Origin: Liolophura sinensis
Taxonomy: Eukaryota; Mollusca; Polyplacophora; Chitonida; Chitonidae
NCBI RefSeq assembly: GCF_032854445.1
Contig: NC_088297.1
Location: 13,257,335 to 13,321,334, forward strand
Direction: 5' to 3'
DNA: 64,000 bases
The notes below the pieces were generated by a model. That model was given only the letters and a program-made list of their open reading frames with translations, had not been told where the DNA came from and ran no database searches. Both the position numbers and the translations under genes were made by a program. Below, piece by piece: positions 57,301-64,000 of the stretch (position 1 is the stretch's first letter; each line of letters starts with the position of its first letter).

Positions 57301-59886
57301 GACGGCAGCCAGCATTGTGGCGGGGGGCAACCAGACAGAGCCCATGGAAACCCACAACCATCCGTAGGTTGCTGGATGACCTTCACACTTAGGGCCTGAG
57401 AGGAAGTCACCATGAGCTGGACTTGAACTCACAGCGACCGCATTGTTGAGAGGCTTCTGGGTCATCACATCATACTTTTGCTCCATTTACTTATGAGTTT
57501 TAATATAGCTTGATTAGTTTGGGTGTCCAATAGTTTGGGAGTCCAAACATTTTCCGGAACTGAAATAAATCTACATGTGGCCTTGGGAGTAAAACTGGAC
57601 TTCAACAAAAGATTAACTGGAAACATGCATGCACAAACACACCAACGTGTGAACAGATGAAAAAGATATTATATTGTTTTATTTATTTATTTCATTGGTG
57701 TTTTACATCGTACTCAAGAATATTTCACTTATACCACTGCAGCCAGCATTATGGTGGGAGGAAACCGGGCAGAGCCCAGGCGGAAACCCAGGACCATCCG
57801 CAGGTTGCTGTAGACCTTCCCATTTATAGCTGGAGAGGAAGCCAGCGTGAGCTGGACTTGAACTCACGGCGAACCGCATTGGTGAGAGGCTCCTGGCTCA
57901 TTATGCTGTGCTAGCGCACTAACCAACTGAGCCACGGAGTTATATCCCTTCCACCAAGTACTTATATGATAGAATATATTGTCTACTCACTTTCCAGTGC
58001 CATGTTCGTCTTCCAACTCCTCTTGCTGTAACCTTGCTTGCTGTAAAATCTTTCTGGAGAGCTTCTCATCCACAAACTAAAACATGCACAAAGTAAATAC
58101 CGGTCAGACAAATGTAAACATGGGTCAGACAAATGTAAACACGGGTCAGACAAAAGAAAACATGGGTCAGACAAAAGGTAAACACAGGTCATACAAATGT
58201 AAACACCGGTCAGACAAATGTAAACATGGGTCATACAAAAGAAACCTTGGGTCAGACAAAAGGTAAACACAGGTCATACCTAGGTAAACACAGGTCATAC
58301 AAATGTAAGCACAGGTCATACAAATGTAATCACAGGTCAAACAAAAGTAACCACTGGTCAGACAAACACAAAAGTAAACATAGGTTACACCAAAGTAAAC
58401 ACAAGTCACAAAAAGATGGGTAAGAGCCACAGCTGACTTTGAAATGCAGACATCAATTCGAATGAACTATGTGTGAAACAAGGAATTTTAAGAATTTTTT
58501 CTGGTTGACAACAGGGCAACTATAGCCTGAGGTTGCCTGACACAAAATTTGTTTTCCTGGACAGTTCTGTCCAATGTTTTTTCAGTGAAATATCAATAGG
58601 CCTAATCAGCACACTTGTTAGGAATGGGTGTTATGATATGCGAGATTTTGATAGGCTGAATCAGCACACTTATTATGAATGGGTGTTATGATATGTGTGA
58701 CAGAAATACACCTAATCAGCACACTTGTTAGGAATGGGTGTTATGATATGCGAGATTTTGATAGGCTGAATCAGCACACTTATTATGAATGGGTGTTATG
58801 ATATGTGTGACAGAAATACACCTAATCAGCACACTTATTATGAATGGGTGTTATGATATGTGTGACAGAAATACACCTAATCAGCACACTTGTTAGGAAT
58901 GGGTGTTATGATATGCGAGATTTTGATAGGCTGAATCAGCACACTTATTATGAATGGGTGTTATGATATGTGTGACAGAAATACACCTAATCAGCACACT
59001 TATTACTCACAGGTGTTATGATATGTGAGATATTGATAGGCTGAATCAACACACTTATTACTCATAGGTGGTATGATATGTGAGGTATCGATAGACCTAA
59101 TAAGCACACTTATTACTCCTGGGCTTATGATATGTGAATTATTGATACACCTAATCAGCACACTTATTACTCCTAGGTGTTATGATATGTGAAATATCGA
59201 TAGGCCTATCATAAAGAAGAAATGCACCATATGGAACAAGACAAATATAAATATATATATATGGCTAATTTCCTCTTTACTCTTTCAGCTACTGGGCCTA
59301 GAATAAGATAATGGATTAGTTTTTTATTTGCCTGATCAATGTATATTTATTTATTTATTTGATAGGTGTTATACACCTTACTCAAGAATATTTCACTTGT
59401 ACGAGGGCGGTCAGCATCATGGTGAAAGAACCCATGACCATTCGCAGGTTCCTGGCAGACCTTTCCACATAAGGCGGGAGAGGAAACCAGCATGAACTTG
59501 ACTCGAACTCACAGCGACCACATTTGTGGAAGGCTCATGAGCCACCGCGCCGCGGTGGCGTGCTAACCCCTTCGGCCACGGCGGCCCCGACAGATGTTTA
59601 TGTTGGCCTATACACTACTTTCGGTCTTATCCTTTGTCTGTTTCCTATTAGTTTCTTGCTCTTGTCTTGGAAACCATTTAGGTTTTTAGTTTTCGTTCGT
59701 GTGTTGAGAAACGGGCATCATATGATGCACAGCAGCAATTTTTACCTCATCGTCCTCATCTGTCCTCTGTTTAGTTTTTCTTCGACTCGAGGCTCGGGCA
59801 CTTTTATCGTCTAAAATTTGCTCCGCTAACGTCTGTCCTTTGCCCTTACTCTCACCTGTGCCGCCAGATTTTCTAACCTTCCCCAT
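48124..59886 (-). CDS. BYSL: BYSL gene (10 coding exons): bystin/Enp1, 40S ribosome assembly factor
   Basis: Nucleolar protein needed for 18S rRNA processing and 40S subunit maturation and export (known for bystin and yeast Enp1). Coding exons, 5' to 3': 59746-59886, 57991-58076, 56771-56879, 56261-56393, 55344-55486, 54887-54984, 53376-53454, 51967-52032, 50213-50421, 48124-48364; phases fit and give 434 residues (human 437). The N-terminus is basic ([20 protein letters not shown]), followed by an acidic patch (residues 97-106). The bystin domain from about 140 onward has [69 protein letters not shown] and [20 protein letters not shown], all near-identical to human. The gene is tail-to-tail with SMO. 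A CACGTG E-box lies 34 bases before the ATG. The family is single-copy and conserved; identity is certain. Confidence 0.98.
48430..48515 (+). repeat. Dispersed repeat R6 fragment
   Basis: ATCACTTTGGTGCTGAAACA and CATAATATCTTCCAAACC match the other R6 pieces. Confidence 0.5.
48555..48620 (-). mobile_element. SINE family A tail fragment
   Basis: GATTTATTTATTTGATTGGT, then TTTTACACCGTACCCAAG and ATATTTCACCTATACAAC; only the 3' end remains. Confidence 0.8.
49850..49938 (+). mobile_element. SINE family A tail, degenerate
   Basis: GGGCCGTCGTGGTGTAAGTG and a tail ACTAATCAAATAAATAAAAT; much diverged. Confidence 0.5.
49975..50145 (+). repeat. Dispersed repeat R6 copy
   Basis: TATATTACTTTGGGTGCTGA, CATTTTACCTTCCAGACAAA, then CAACAGAACTCTTAGAGGCA. 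The closest relatives are at 63537 and 56100. Confidence 0.55.
50213..50421 (-). CDS. BYSL: BYSL exon 9
   Basis: Encodes [20 protein letters not shown] to [16 protein letters not shown] plus AA, almost residue for residue the human protein. Acceptor GTTGTTTCAG, donor CTGAA|GTAAGC. A long-TIR MITE sits about 40 bases upstream of the acceptor. Confidence 0.98.
50460..50992. mobile_element. MITE-1 copy C in BYSL intron 8
   Basis: Left TTTAAAGATTGAGAAAACAT and GGTGGGTATTTGGGACCAAC; right GTGGTCCCAAATACCCACA and TTCTCCTTTGAAAAA. Ends about 40 bases from the exon 9 acceptor. Confidence 0.8.
51967..52032 (-). CDS. BYSL: BYSL exon 8 (22-codon exon)
   Basis: Encodes [20 protein letters not shown] then CE; human [22 protein letters not shown]. 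Acceptor CTATTTCTTTGTAG, donor GAG|GTATGT, phase 0 at both ends. Too short to stand out as an ORF. Confidence 0.96.
52170..52281 (-). mobile_element. SINE family A 3' half, reverse
   Basis: TTTATTTATTTATTTGATTG tail through GGTGGCCAGCATTATGGTGG to CGGGCACAGCCC; 5' half missing. Confidence 0.88.
53376..53454 (-). CDS. BYSL: BYSL exon 7
   Basis: Completes Arg, then [20 protein letters not shown] and NFHLYM. Acceptor GACGTTTTCAG, donor ATG|GTGAGT, phase 0. Confidence 0.97.
53785..54297. mobile_element. Possible MITE-7 in BYSL intron 6
   Basis: Outer GAATTACCTCCCTT and AAGGGAGGTAATTC are inverted partners about 500 bases apart; inside, GGTGGGACCTCAGAG partly pairs with AGGTCCCACTTC. No coding content. 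Confidence 0.5.
54420..54610 (-). mobile_element. MITE-2 copy f, reverse
   Basis: GAAGACAAAACTACATTGGT, TTTGACCAATTTCAGGACTT and CAAACATGCAAAAACGATGA are the reverse of MITE-2 blocks. Confidence 0.65.
54887..54984 (-). CDS. BYSL: BYSL exon 6
   Basis: Encodes [20 protein letters not shown] and [12 protein letters not shown] plus AG; human [33 protein letters not shown]. Acceptor TTTCTTTTCCAG, donor CAAAG|GTAATT. Confidence 0.97.
55344..55486 (-). CDS. BYSL: BYSL exon 5
   Basis: Completes Asp, then [20 protein letters not shown] and [27 protein letters not shown]. Acceptor AATCTGTTGTCAG, donor CAG|GTATGC, phase 0. A 23-bp tandem array that looks derived from this same acceptor region begins a few bases upstream. 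Confidence 0.97.
55494..55900. repeat. 23-bp tandem array, about 17 copies, at BYSL exon 5 acceptor
   Basis: Plus-strand unit CAGATTTCACACAACACCTC then AGT. On the coding strand each unit reads AATCTGACTGAGGTG, giving a CTGAC like a branch point, and it resembles the true pre-acceptor sequence TCTGAAATCTGTTGTCAG. Starts about eight bases into the intron. Confidence 0.95.
55965..56095 (-). mobile_element. SINE family B/C fragment, reverse
   Basis: TTACGTTGTACTTCACAATT, TTTCAGTCAG, AAGCGAGGCAGCAACAAGTA and the minus-strand B box AGGGATCAAACCTGGGTG. Sits beside the 23-bp array. Confidence 0.6.
56100..56215 (+). repeat. Dispersed repeat R6 copy
   Basis: GATATTATTTTGGTGTATCA, CATCTTACCTCCCAAATAGA, CAGAATCAGATAAAAATAGC. 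Ends about 45 bases from BYSL exon 4. Confidence 0.5.
56261..56393 (-). CDS. BYSL: BYSL exon 4
   Basis: Encodes [20 protein letters not shown] and [20 protein letters not shown] then SQMS plus one base; human [38 protein letters not shown]. Acceptor CTACCCTGCAG, donor TCAG|GTACGC. Confidence 0.96.
56771..56879 (-). CDS. BYSL: BYSL exon 3
   Basis: Encodes Lys (split), [20 protein letters not shown] and [16 protein letters not shown], the acidic linker seen in all bystins (human SDDEDEEWPTLE). Acceptor TTTGCATCAG, donor GTT|GTAAGT, phase 0. Confidence 0.93.
57250..57470 (-). mobile_element. SINE family A, reverse
   Basis: TTGTTGTTTTACACTGAACT, GACGGCAGCCAGCATTGTGG, ACCATGAGCTGGACTTGAAC; A-box end lost. 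Confidence 0.85.
57678..57942 (-). mobile_element. SINE family A, full length, reverse
   Basis: Minus-strand head CTCCGTGGCTCAGTTGGTTA and GCGCTAGCACAGCATAATG, tail AAATAAATAAAT. Ends about 50 bases before BYSL exon 2 in window coordinates. Confidence 0.92.
57991..58076 (-). CDS. BYSL: BYSL exon 2
   Basis: Encodes [20 protein letters not shown] and LEDEHGTG plus AA; human has [28 protein letters not shown]. Acceptor TGTTTTAG, donor GGAAA|GTGAGT. A 21-22 bp tandem array starts within ten bases upstream of the acceptor. Confidence 0.95.
58083..58425. repeat. 21-22 bp tandem array, about 16 copies, at BYSL exon 2 acceptor
   Basis: Plus-strand unit GTCAGACAAATGTAAACATG plus G, with GTCATAC variants. 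On the coding strand most units read TTGTCTGACC, again a CTGAC. Begins seven bases from the exon 2 edge, spanning the acceptor's own upstream region. Confidence 0.93.
58575..59210. repeat. About 69-bp tandem array with dimer structure, about 9 copies (BYSL intron 1)
   Basis: Monomer CCTAATCAGCACACTTGTTA, GGAATGGGTGTTATGATATG, then either CGAGATTTTGATAGG or TGTGACAGAAATACA; the two types alternate, giving a roughly 139-bp dimer. The last copies are more diverged (ACTCATAGG). Confidence 0.93.
59342..59588 (-). mobile_element. SINE family A, near full length, reverse
   Basis: Tail TATTTATTTATTTATTTGAT, GGGCGGTCAGCATCATGGTG, head CTTCGGCCACGGCGGCCCCG. In BYSL intron 1. Confidence 0.9.
59746..59886 (-). 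CDS. BYSL: BYSL exon 1
   Basis: 47 codons from [20 protein letters not shown], then [20 protein letters not shown] and RTDEDDE; human has [23 protein letters not shown]. Donor GAG|GTAAAA, phase 0. The ATG context AAGATGG is strong. Confidence 0.95.
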
Positions 59887-60010
59887 CTTACTAAACTGTT
59901 AGTCCGGATACTGTCACCACACGTGGTTGGTTTGTGACACAATTGCGAAAGAGCTCTTAATTAAGGGGAGGTAACCACTGTTTCCGTAGGGGGTCGCCCT
60001 TTCCACGAAT
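59887..60010 (-). promoter_or_regulatory. BYSL proximal promoter with CACGTG E-box
   Basis: A perfect CACGTG palindrome lies at 59920-59925, 34 bases upstream of the BYSL ATG. Ribosome-assembly genes, mammalian BYSL among them, are known MYC targets through this motif. There is no obvious TATA box, and the transcription start is not visible from sequence. Confidence 0.4.
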
Positions 60011-60951
60011 CCTTTATAGTGATCTCGTGCATATCAAAAATAAAGGGAAACCGCTACATTTTACATTGTTTCAAAGCATGTATGTGATTTATAATTAACA
60101 GAATAATCTGCTGCAGTAACAGAATACATTAGTATAATGCATAGCATTAGTATAATTAGTCAATAACCAATAACTTGGTGGTGCATGGAGTGTGAGGGGT
60201 AAATGAAAGGCTGTAAAATTTATCCTGCGCACTTGGCAAAATTACAAGCATATGTACCGCTATATCTGGGATACCATATCTCGTATCATGCACCATGCAT
60301 CAAGAGCCATGGATGGTAACAGCTATAGACCGACATATAGGCCTACTCGGAAATTTGACGAGTTAGGTCTGTATAACGTGTCAAAACAGATATCTTGTTT
60401 CATAACTATAATCAAACTTCCAAAGTCGAGTGTCGACTATATCTTATCGGTACAGTACTGTGTATATGCGAGGGAAGTACTATATATAAAATTGCCCTAT
60501 ACGCTAACAAAAATATAGTTAATTTTTTTTTAAACTCTGAGTGATGTGAGACGTATTTACTTGATTGGTGTTTTACGCGAAGGGGAGTGGGGGAGTGATT
60601 TTAGAATGTATTCTAGACATAATGTTGTGTCATAGTCAATACAAGAATACCCTGGTATAGTAAAATACAATCTTTATGTCAATTTATAATAAGCACATAT
60701 GCTACATTCAACACAATAATCTGCCGCAATAGCAGACTACTGTCGAAGATCACTCAGACAATAGACTCTCTGTTAAATTTAACAGATTGTTTCTATGAGA
60801 GGACAATATTAATAAGCGGCTTTAAAAAGATTTGATACAAGAGCCATAATGGTGGCACCCGTCTTCCATAGATAGCTATTACAACGTATATATGTATGCC
60901 TGTGACAGACTTGCACAGTGCTGATGATGGTTTACCCGGACACTCATTTTG
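60011..60951. other. Gene-free stretch upstream of BYSL
   Basis: AT-rich, no coding signal. An isolated CTTGATTGGTGTTTTACGCG at about 60560 is a SINE family A tail remnant. Confidence 0.45.
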
Positions 60952-61206
60952 CTTATTTATTTATTTATTTATTTATGTGACTGGTCGTACTCAAGAATAT
61001 TTCACTCAATCGAAGGCGGCCAGTTTTATGGTGGGAGGGACCGGTTAGAACCCGGGGAAACCCACGACCACGACAGGTTGATGGAAGACCTTCCCACGTA
61101 GGCCTATGGCCGAAGAGGAAGCCACCATGGGCTGGACTTGAACTCACGACGACCGCATTGGTGAGAGGCTCCTCGGTCATTGCGCCGCACAGGCGTACTA
61201 ACCCGG
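60952..61206 (-). mobile_element. SINE family A, near full length, reverse
   Basis: Tail TTATTTATTTATTTATTTAT, GGCGGCCAGTTTTATGGTGG, CCATGGGCTGGACTTGAACT, head interrupted at GCGTACTAACCCGG. Confidence 0.88.
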
Positions 61207-61404
61207 CACTCATTTTGGTTCTCTGCATATAAAACTGAACCCCGGTCAATTCAAAAACTATATATATAGCTTAAACATGAAATAAGTTCAGACCTATTTG
61301 GTTTGAATAGTGCATTTACACGACGGCGACCAGCATTATGGTGGAAGGCACACCAGCAAATAAATAAAATTTTGATGTGTATGCTTAGATTTGTATTTTG
61401 TTCC

Positions 61405-61518
61405 TTAAAGGGATACAGAATCGATTCTGTTTGGCTGTTGTGGCAAGGTAGGAGGTTTTAACCCAGGAAACCCTATCTCCACTGTCAGCCAATCAGCGTC
61501 GATTCTGTATCACTTTAA
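61405..61518. mobile_element. MITE-3 copy, compact
   Basis: 114 bases from TTAAAGGGATACAGAATCGA to CGATTCTGTATCACTTTAA, with GTTTGGCTG/CAGCCAATC pairing inside. TTAA lies at both ends; the shortest and cleanest copy. Confidence 0.8.
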
Positions 61519-61554
61519 ATCATGTATGTACATTGTTACTTAAAATGGTCTATT

Positions 61555-61680
61555 GGTCATGGGTTTCTCCCAGGGCTCTCCCCGATTTCTGCGCACCGAA
61601 ATGCTGGCCGCCGTCGTATAAGTGAAATATTCTTGAGTGCGGCGTAAAACACCAATCAAATAAATCCGAAATAAATAACT
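61555..61680 (+). mobile_element. SINE family A 3' half
   Basis: GGTCATGGGTTTCTCCCAGG, GAAATGCTGGCCGCCGTCGT, tail AATCAAATAAATCCGAAATA. Confidence 0.87.
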
Positions 61681-62313
61681 AAAATGGGCTATAAGCTATT
61701 TTCCCTTTAACCCCTTACATTCGTACTACATCCATCAACTCCCCCCCCCCTGTCTTTTTTCCCATTTTTTTTCACGCTGAGTGCCATGAGCCTGCTAGGA
61801 GAATTTGGCATTATATCAAATCATTCACATGGGTTATAGCTTGTCAACCTCTAAAAAAAACTATGTCGCAACGGGTAGAACTTACAACTAAAAAAAATTA
61901 AAGCCATATATTCATAATATAAAAAAAAACCCTGTGAATATACTTATCTTTTCACTCCAGACATGGTTTCTAACGCCCTTTCGCCAAACCGAGGTCATCT
62001 TGAGAGTGTTGTGGAAACCGTCGGTGTAATATAGCCTGACTTACACATGGCAAATGACTGGTGAACTGAATGTATTTTTGTATTTTGCATATTTGTATAG
62101 TATAGAGGGTATATATCCCCTCGTACACTCGTCAGTTTCATATGTGTTTTTGAGTTCTCGTTGTCAACTGGATCTTGCTCTATGCATAATTATGTATCGT
62201 TTATATGGGTTAAATTGTGTCAAAGGAAATAACTACTGTAGATCTAGAAAGATAAGCTAAAATATGACGCATAATGGTGAGATTTAATTGCATGGAGTAA
62301 TCTGTCCCTGGTG

Positions 62314-62315
<2 letters not shown>
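61681..62315. other. Gene-free stretch
   Basis: AT-rich with a C-run at 61741-61750. Nothing recognised. Confidence 0.45.

Positions 62316-62386
<71 letters not shown>
62316..62386. repeat. (TA)n microsatellite
   Basis: About 35 uninterrupted TA dinucleotides. Confidence 0.98.
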
Positions 62387-62388
<2 letters not shown>

Positions 62389-62438
62389 GTAAAAAAATAA
62401 GCATCTCTGATTCATTTGTCGCAATTTCCAATTTTTCC

Positions 62439-62697
62439 GGGATCGGGTCTAGTGGTTAGAGAGGTATGCCTTTCAATCACCAGGACCCATGATGTACAGG
62501 TTCAAACCTGGTCTTGGACAGGGCATTTGTAGATTGCACTCATTTGCACTTGCGCAGCCTAACTTTCGTGGAAGATCACTTGTAGGTTTACGCTGGGTTG
62601 TGCGGTTTCTTCCATTTATAAAGCTGATCACTACAGCACAAGTGAAATATTCCTGAGATTAATATTCCAATTAATCAAATAGTAAATAAAATAAATT
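62439..62697 (+). mobile_element. tRNA-derived SINE, divergent family E
   Basis: Head GGGATCGGGTCTAGTGGTTA (A box) and B box AGGTTCAAACCTGGTCTTGG, then a body unlike family A but ending in AAGTGAAATATTCCTGAGAT and AATCAAATAGTAAATAAAAT, close to the family A tail. A different body with a similar tail. Confidence 0.7.
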
Positions 62698-63530
62698 CTA
62701 GCGTAATGATTTCTGTTAATGGTGTATGGTTTATTCGTACCTTTTGCGATCACGTTTTATGGGTGAACCGGTAACCTATTATACTTGGACCCGAGTCACA
62801 ATTGCGTGGGAAAAAGTATGTATGGAGCCTTCGTACACAGGTGGTCGATTTACCAAAACCTGTCCGCATATATATATAAACCTATATATCTCAGTTTCAC
62901 CAAGACCTCATAAACTGTGAGAGCGTGAGAATATTCAACTCCAATGTCCAAGGCCGGGTTTGAACCCGCACTTTGCGTGCACCTCACTGGGCTATATCTC
63001 GCTCCCTTCAATTGAGAATATTTGTGGTTAAAGATCCACGCAGGAAAAGTATGTTGGTTGTTTGTTCAGTTCTTAAGGACGTGCTATTTATAGAAAAGCG
63101 GGTGTTCTTAGGAACAGTAACCGTTGCAACAAATTAACTATGACATAAGTGTGTCAAACTGTATACCTACACAAATATATGGATATATATATACTTGCAC
63201 AACGAACTTTAAGTAGTCATTAGCTAACACCCTAGCTCACCATCCGTAATACCGCATGAGTAGGTTTTCAAATATCTGAAAGCCAATACGAGCAAGATCT
63301 GTTAACGCAGTTTTCCTGTGATACATGTATACGTCATACAGTCTATGACGTTGTCCACGTGCTGCATGTGTCAATTAAGACACGTTGGAATGCGCACCGT
63401 GTAGCTAAAGATCATGCATGATGAACGAGTACATCATCTGCATGTAAGGTTAACGACGGTTGCTTCTTCAGAATATAGGGTAAACGGCTAAAAATTTCGC
63501 CACCCACAAAGAGAGAGAGAGAGAGAGAGG
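62698..63530. other. Gene-free stretch
   Basis: Family D relic at 62915-63005 and a short (GA)n at 63512-63529; otherwise nothing recognised. Confidence 0.45.
62915..63005 (-). mobile_element. tRNA-derived SINE fragment (family D)
   Basis: Minus-strand B box GCGGGTTCAAACCCGGCC flanked by TTGGACATTGGAGTTG. Confidence 0.5.
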
Positions 63531-63536
63531 CCTTAA

Positions 63537-63670
63537 TATATTACTTTTGGTGCTGAATCTTATATTTTCCCATTAGGATAATATAATGCTGAACCCACCA
63601 AACAAACTTTTAAAAACTTTTCCAAAGTCAATGTAGAACTTAGAATCAGGAAAAGCAGACCGCATACTGA
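63537..63670 (+). repeat. Dispersed repeat R6 copy
   Basis: ATATTACTTTTGGTGCTGAA, CAAACAAACTTTTAAAAAC, GTAGAACTTAGAATCAGGAA; the most complete R6 copy. Confidence 0.55.
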
Positions 63671-64000
63671 TGGTCGAATAATAGGTCAATTACGGTACAT
63701 ACATATCTCCCGCAGAGACGCTGTAGAATTGTACAACACCACAAAACTTGACACTTTCTTGTGGGGCTTTCCTTACCACGTGACGGCTGCATTATACTTC
63801 ACAGTTATCCATCTGGTATAGTTTACCCAGGCACCCTACGCAAAAAAACAACACAATTTATGTTTTTATTCACTCTGTGTGTCAGCTAGATTTGCTAGTG
63901 TGGTGTATGAACACAGGACTGTAAATGAACCGTGGCCATAGCATACTTAGCCCACTACATATATACACGTTTGTTACACGGCAGTAAGATGGTCTGTAAA
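63671..64000. other. Terminal stretch with nothing recognised
   Basis: AT-rich, no coding signal, no repeat found within the window. Confidence 0.45.

Noticed and set aside
62210-62431. Frame with IYIYIYIY run
   Set aside because: Translation of the (TA)n microsatellite.
1-64000. Retroviral, LTR or Polinton-type elements
   Set aside because: I saw no capsid, polymerase, integrase or envelope-like frames and no long terminal repeats; mobile DNA here is SINEs and short inverted-repeat elements.

Overview
The window is animal nuclear DNA: AT-rich, with split genes, GT-AG introns, tRNA-derived SINEs, MITE-like inverted-repeat elements and many minisatellites. Two abundant SINE types (one ending in ATAAATAA, one ending in a GTTAAACCCC tail followed by CACTCACTC) and a recurring AAGGGAGATAAC motif suggest a lophotrochozoan, most likely a mollusc. 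I cannot name the class or species from sequence alone.

Three conserved host genes account for essentially all coding sequence, and every exon below was joined by eye with matching splice phases. (1) TSEN2, the catalytic subunit of the tRNA splicing endonuclease, on the minus strand, 8 coding exons, 15653 down to 2012, 652 residues. (2) SMO (Smoothened), the Hedgehog-pathway seven-pass receptor, on the plus strand, 11 coding exons, 17777 to 40185, 837 residues. (3) BYSL (bystin/Enp1), a 40S ribosome-assembly factor, on the minus strand, 10 coding exons, 59886 down to 48124, 434 residues. TSEN2 and SMO are head-to-head across about 2.1 kb. SMO and BYSL are tail-to-tail across about 7.9 kb. The three act in unrelated processes (tRNA splicing, Hedgehog signalling, ribosome assembly), so the arrangement looks like ordinary neighbourhood and not an operon.

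Layout: 1-2011 SINE fragments; 2012-15653 TSEN2, with 69-bp, 28-bp and 87-bp tandem arrays in its introns; 15654-17776 shared 5' region; 17777-40185 SMO, with 35-bp, 61-bp, 79-bp and 39-bp arrays and many SINEs in its introns; 40186-44000 SMO 3' flank, beginning with two tandem arrays; 44000-48123 mobile-element fragments; 48124-59886 BYSL, with arrays touching two of its splice acceptors; 59887-64000 repeat-rich DNA with no recognisable gene.

The most notable observations are these. Several tandem arrays are seeded at exon edges: the TSEN2 exon-1 3' end plus its splice donor is copied five times in 87-bp units, the SMO stop codon and last 17 or so codons found an eleven-unit 3'UTR array, and two BYSL acceptors are preceded by arrays that repeat a branch-point-like CTGAC. 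The SMO tail also carries PKA-primed CK1 ladders of the type known from fly Smoothened.
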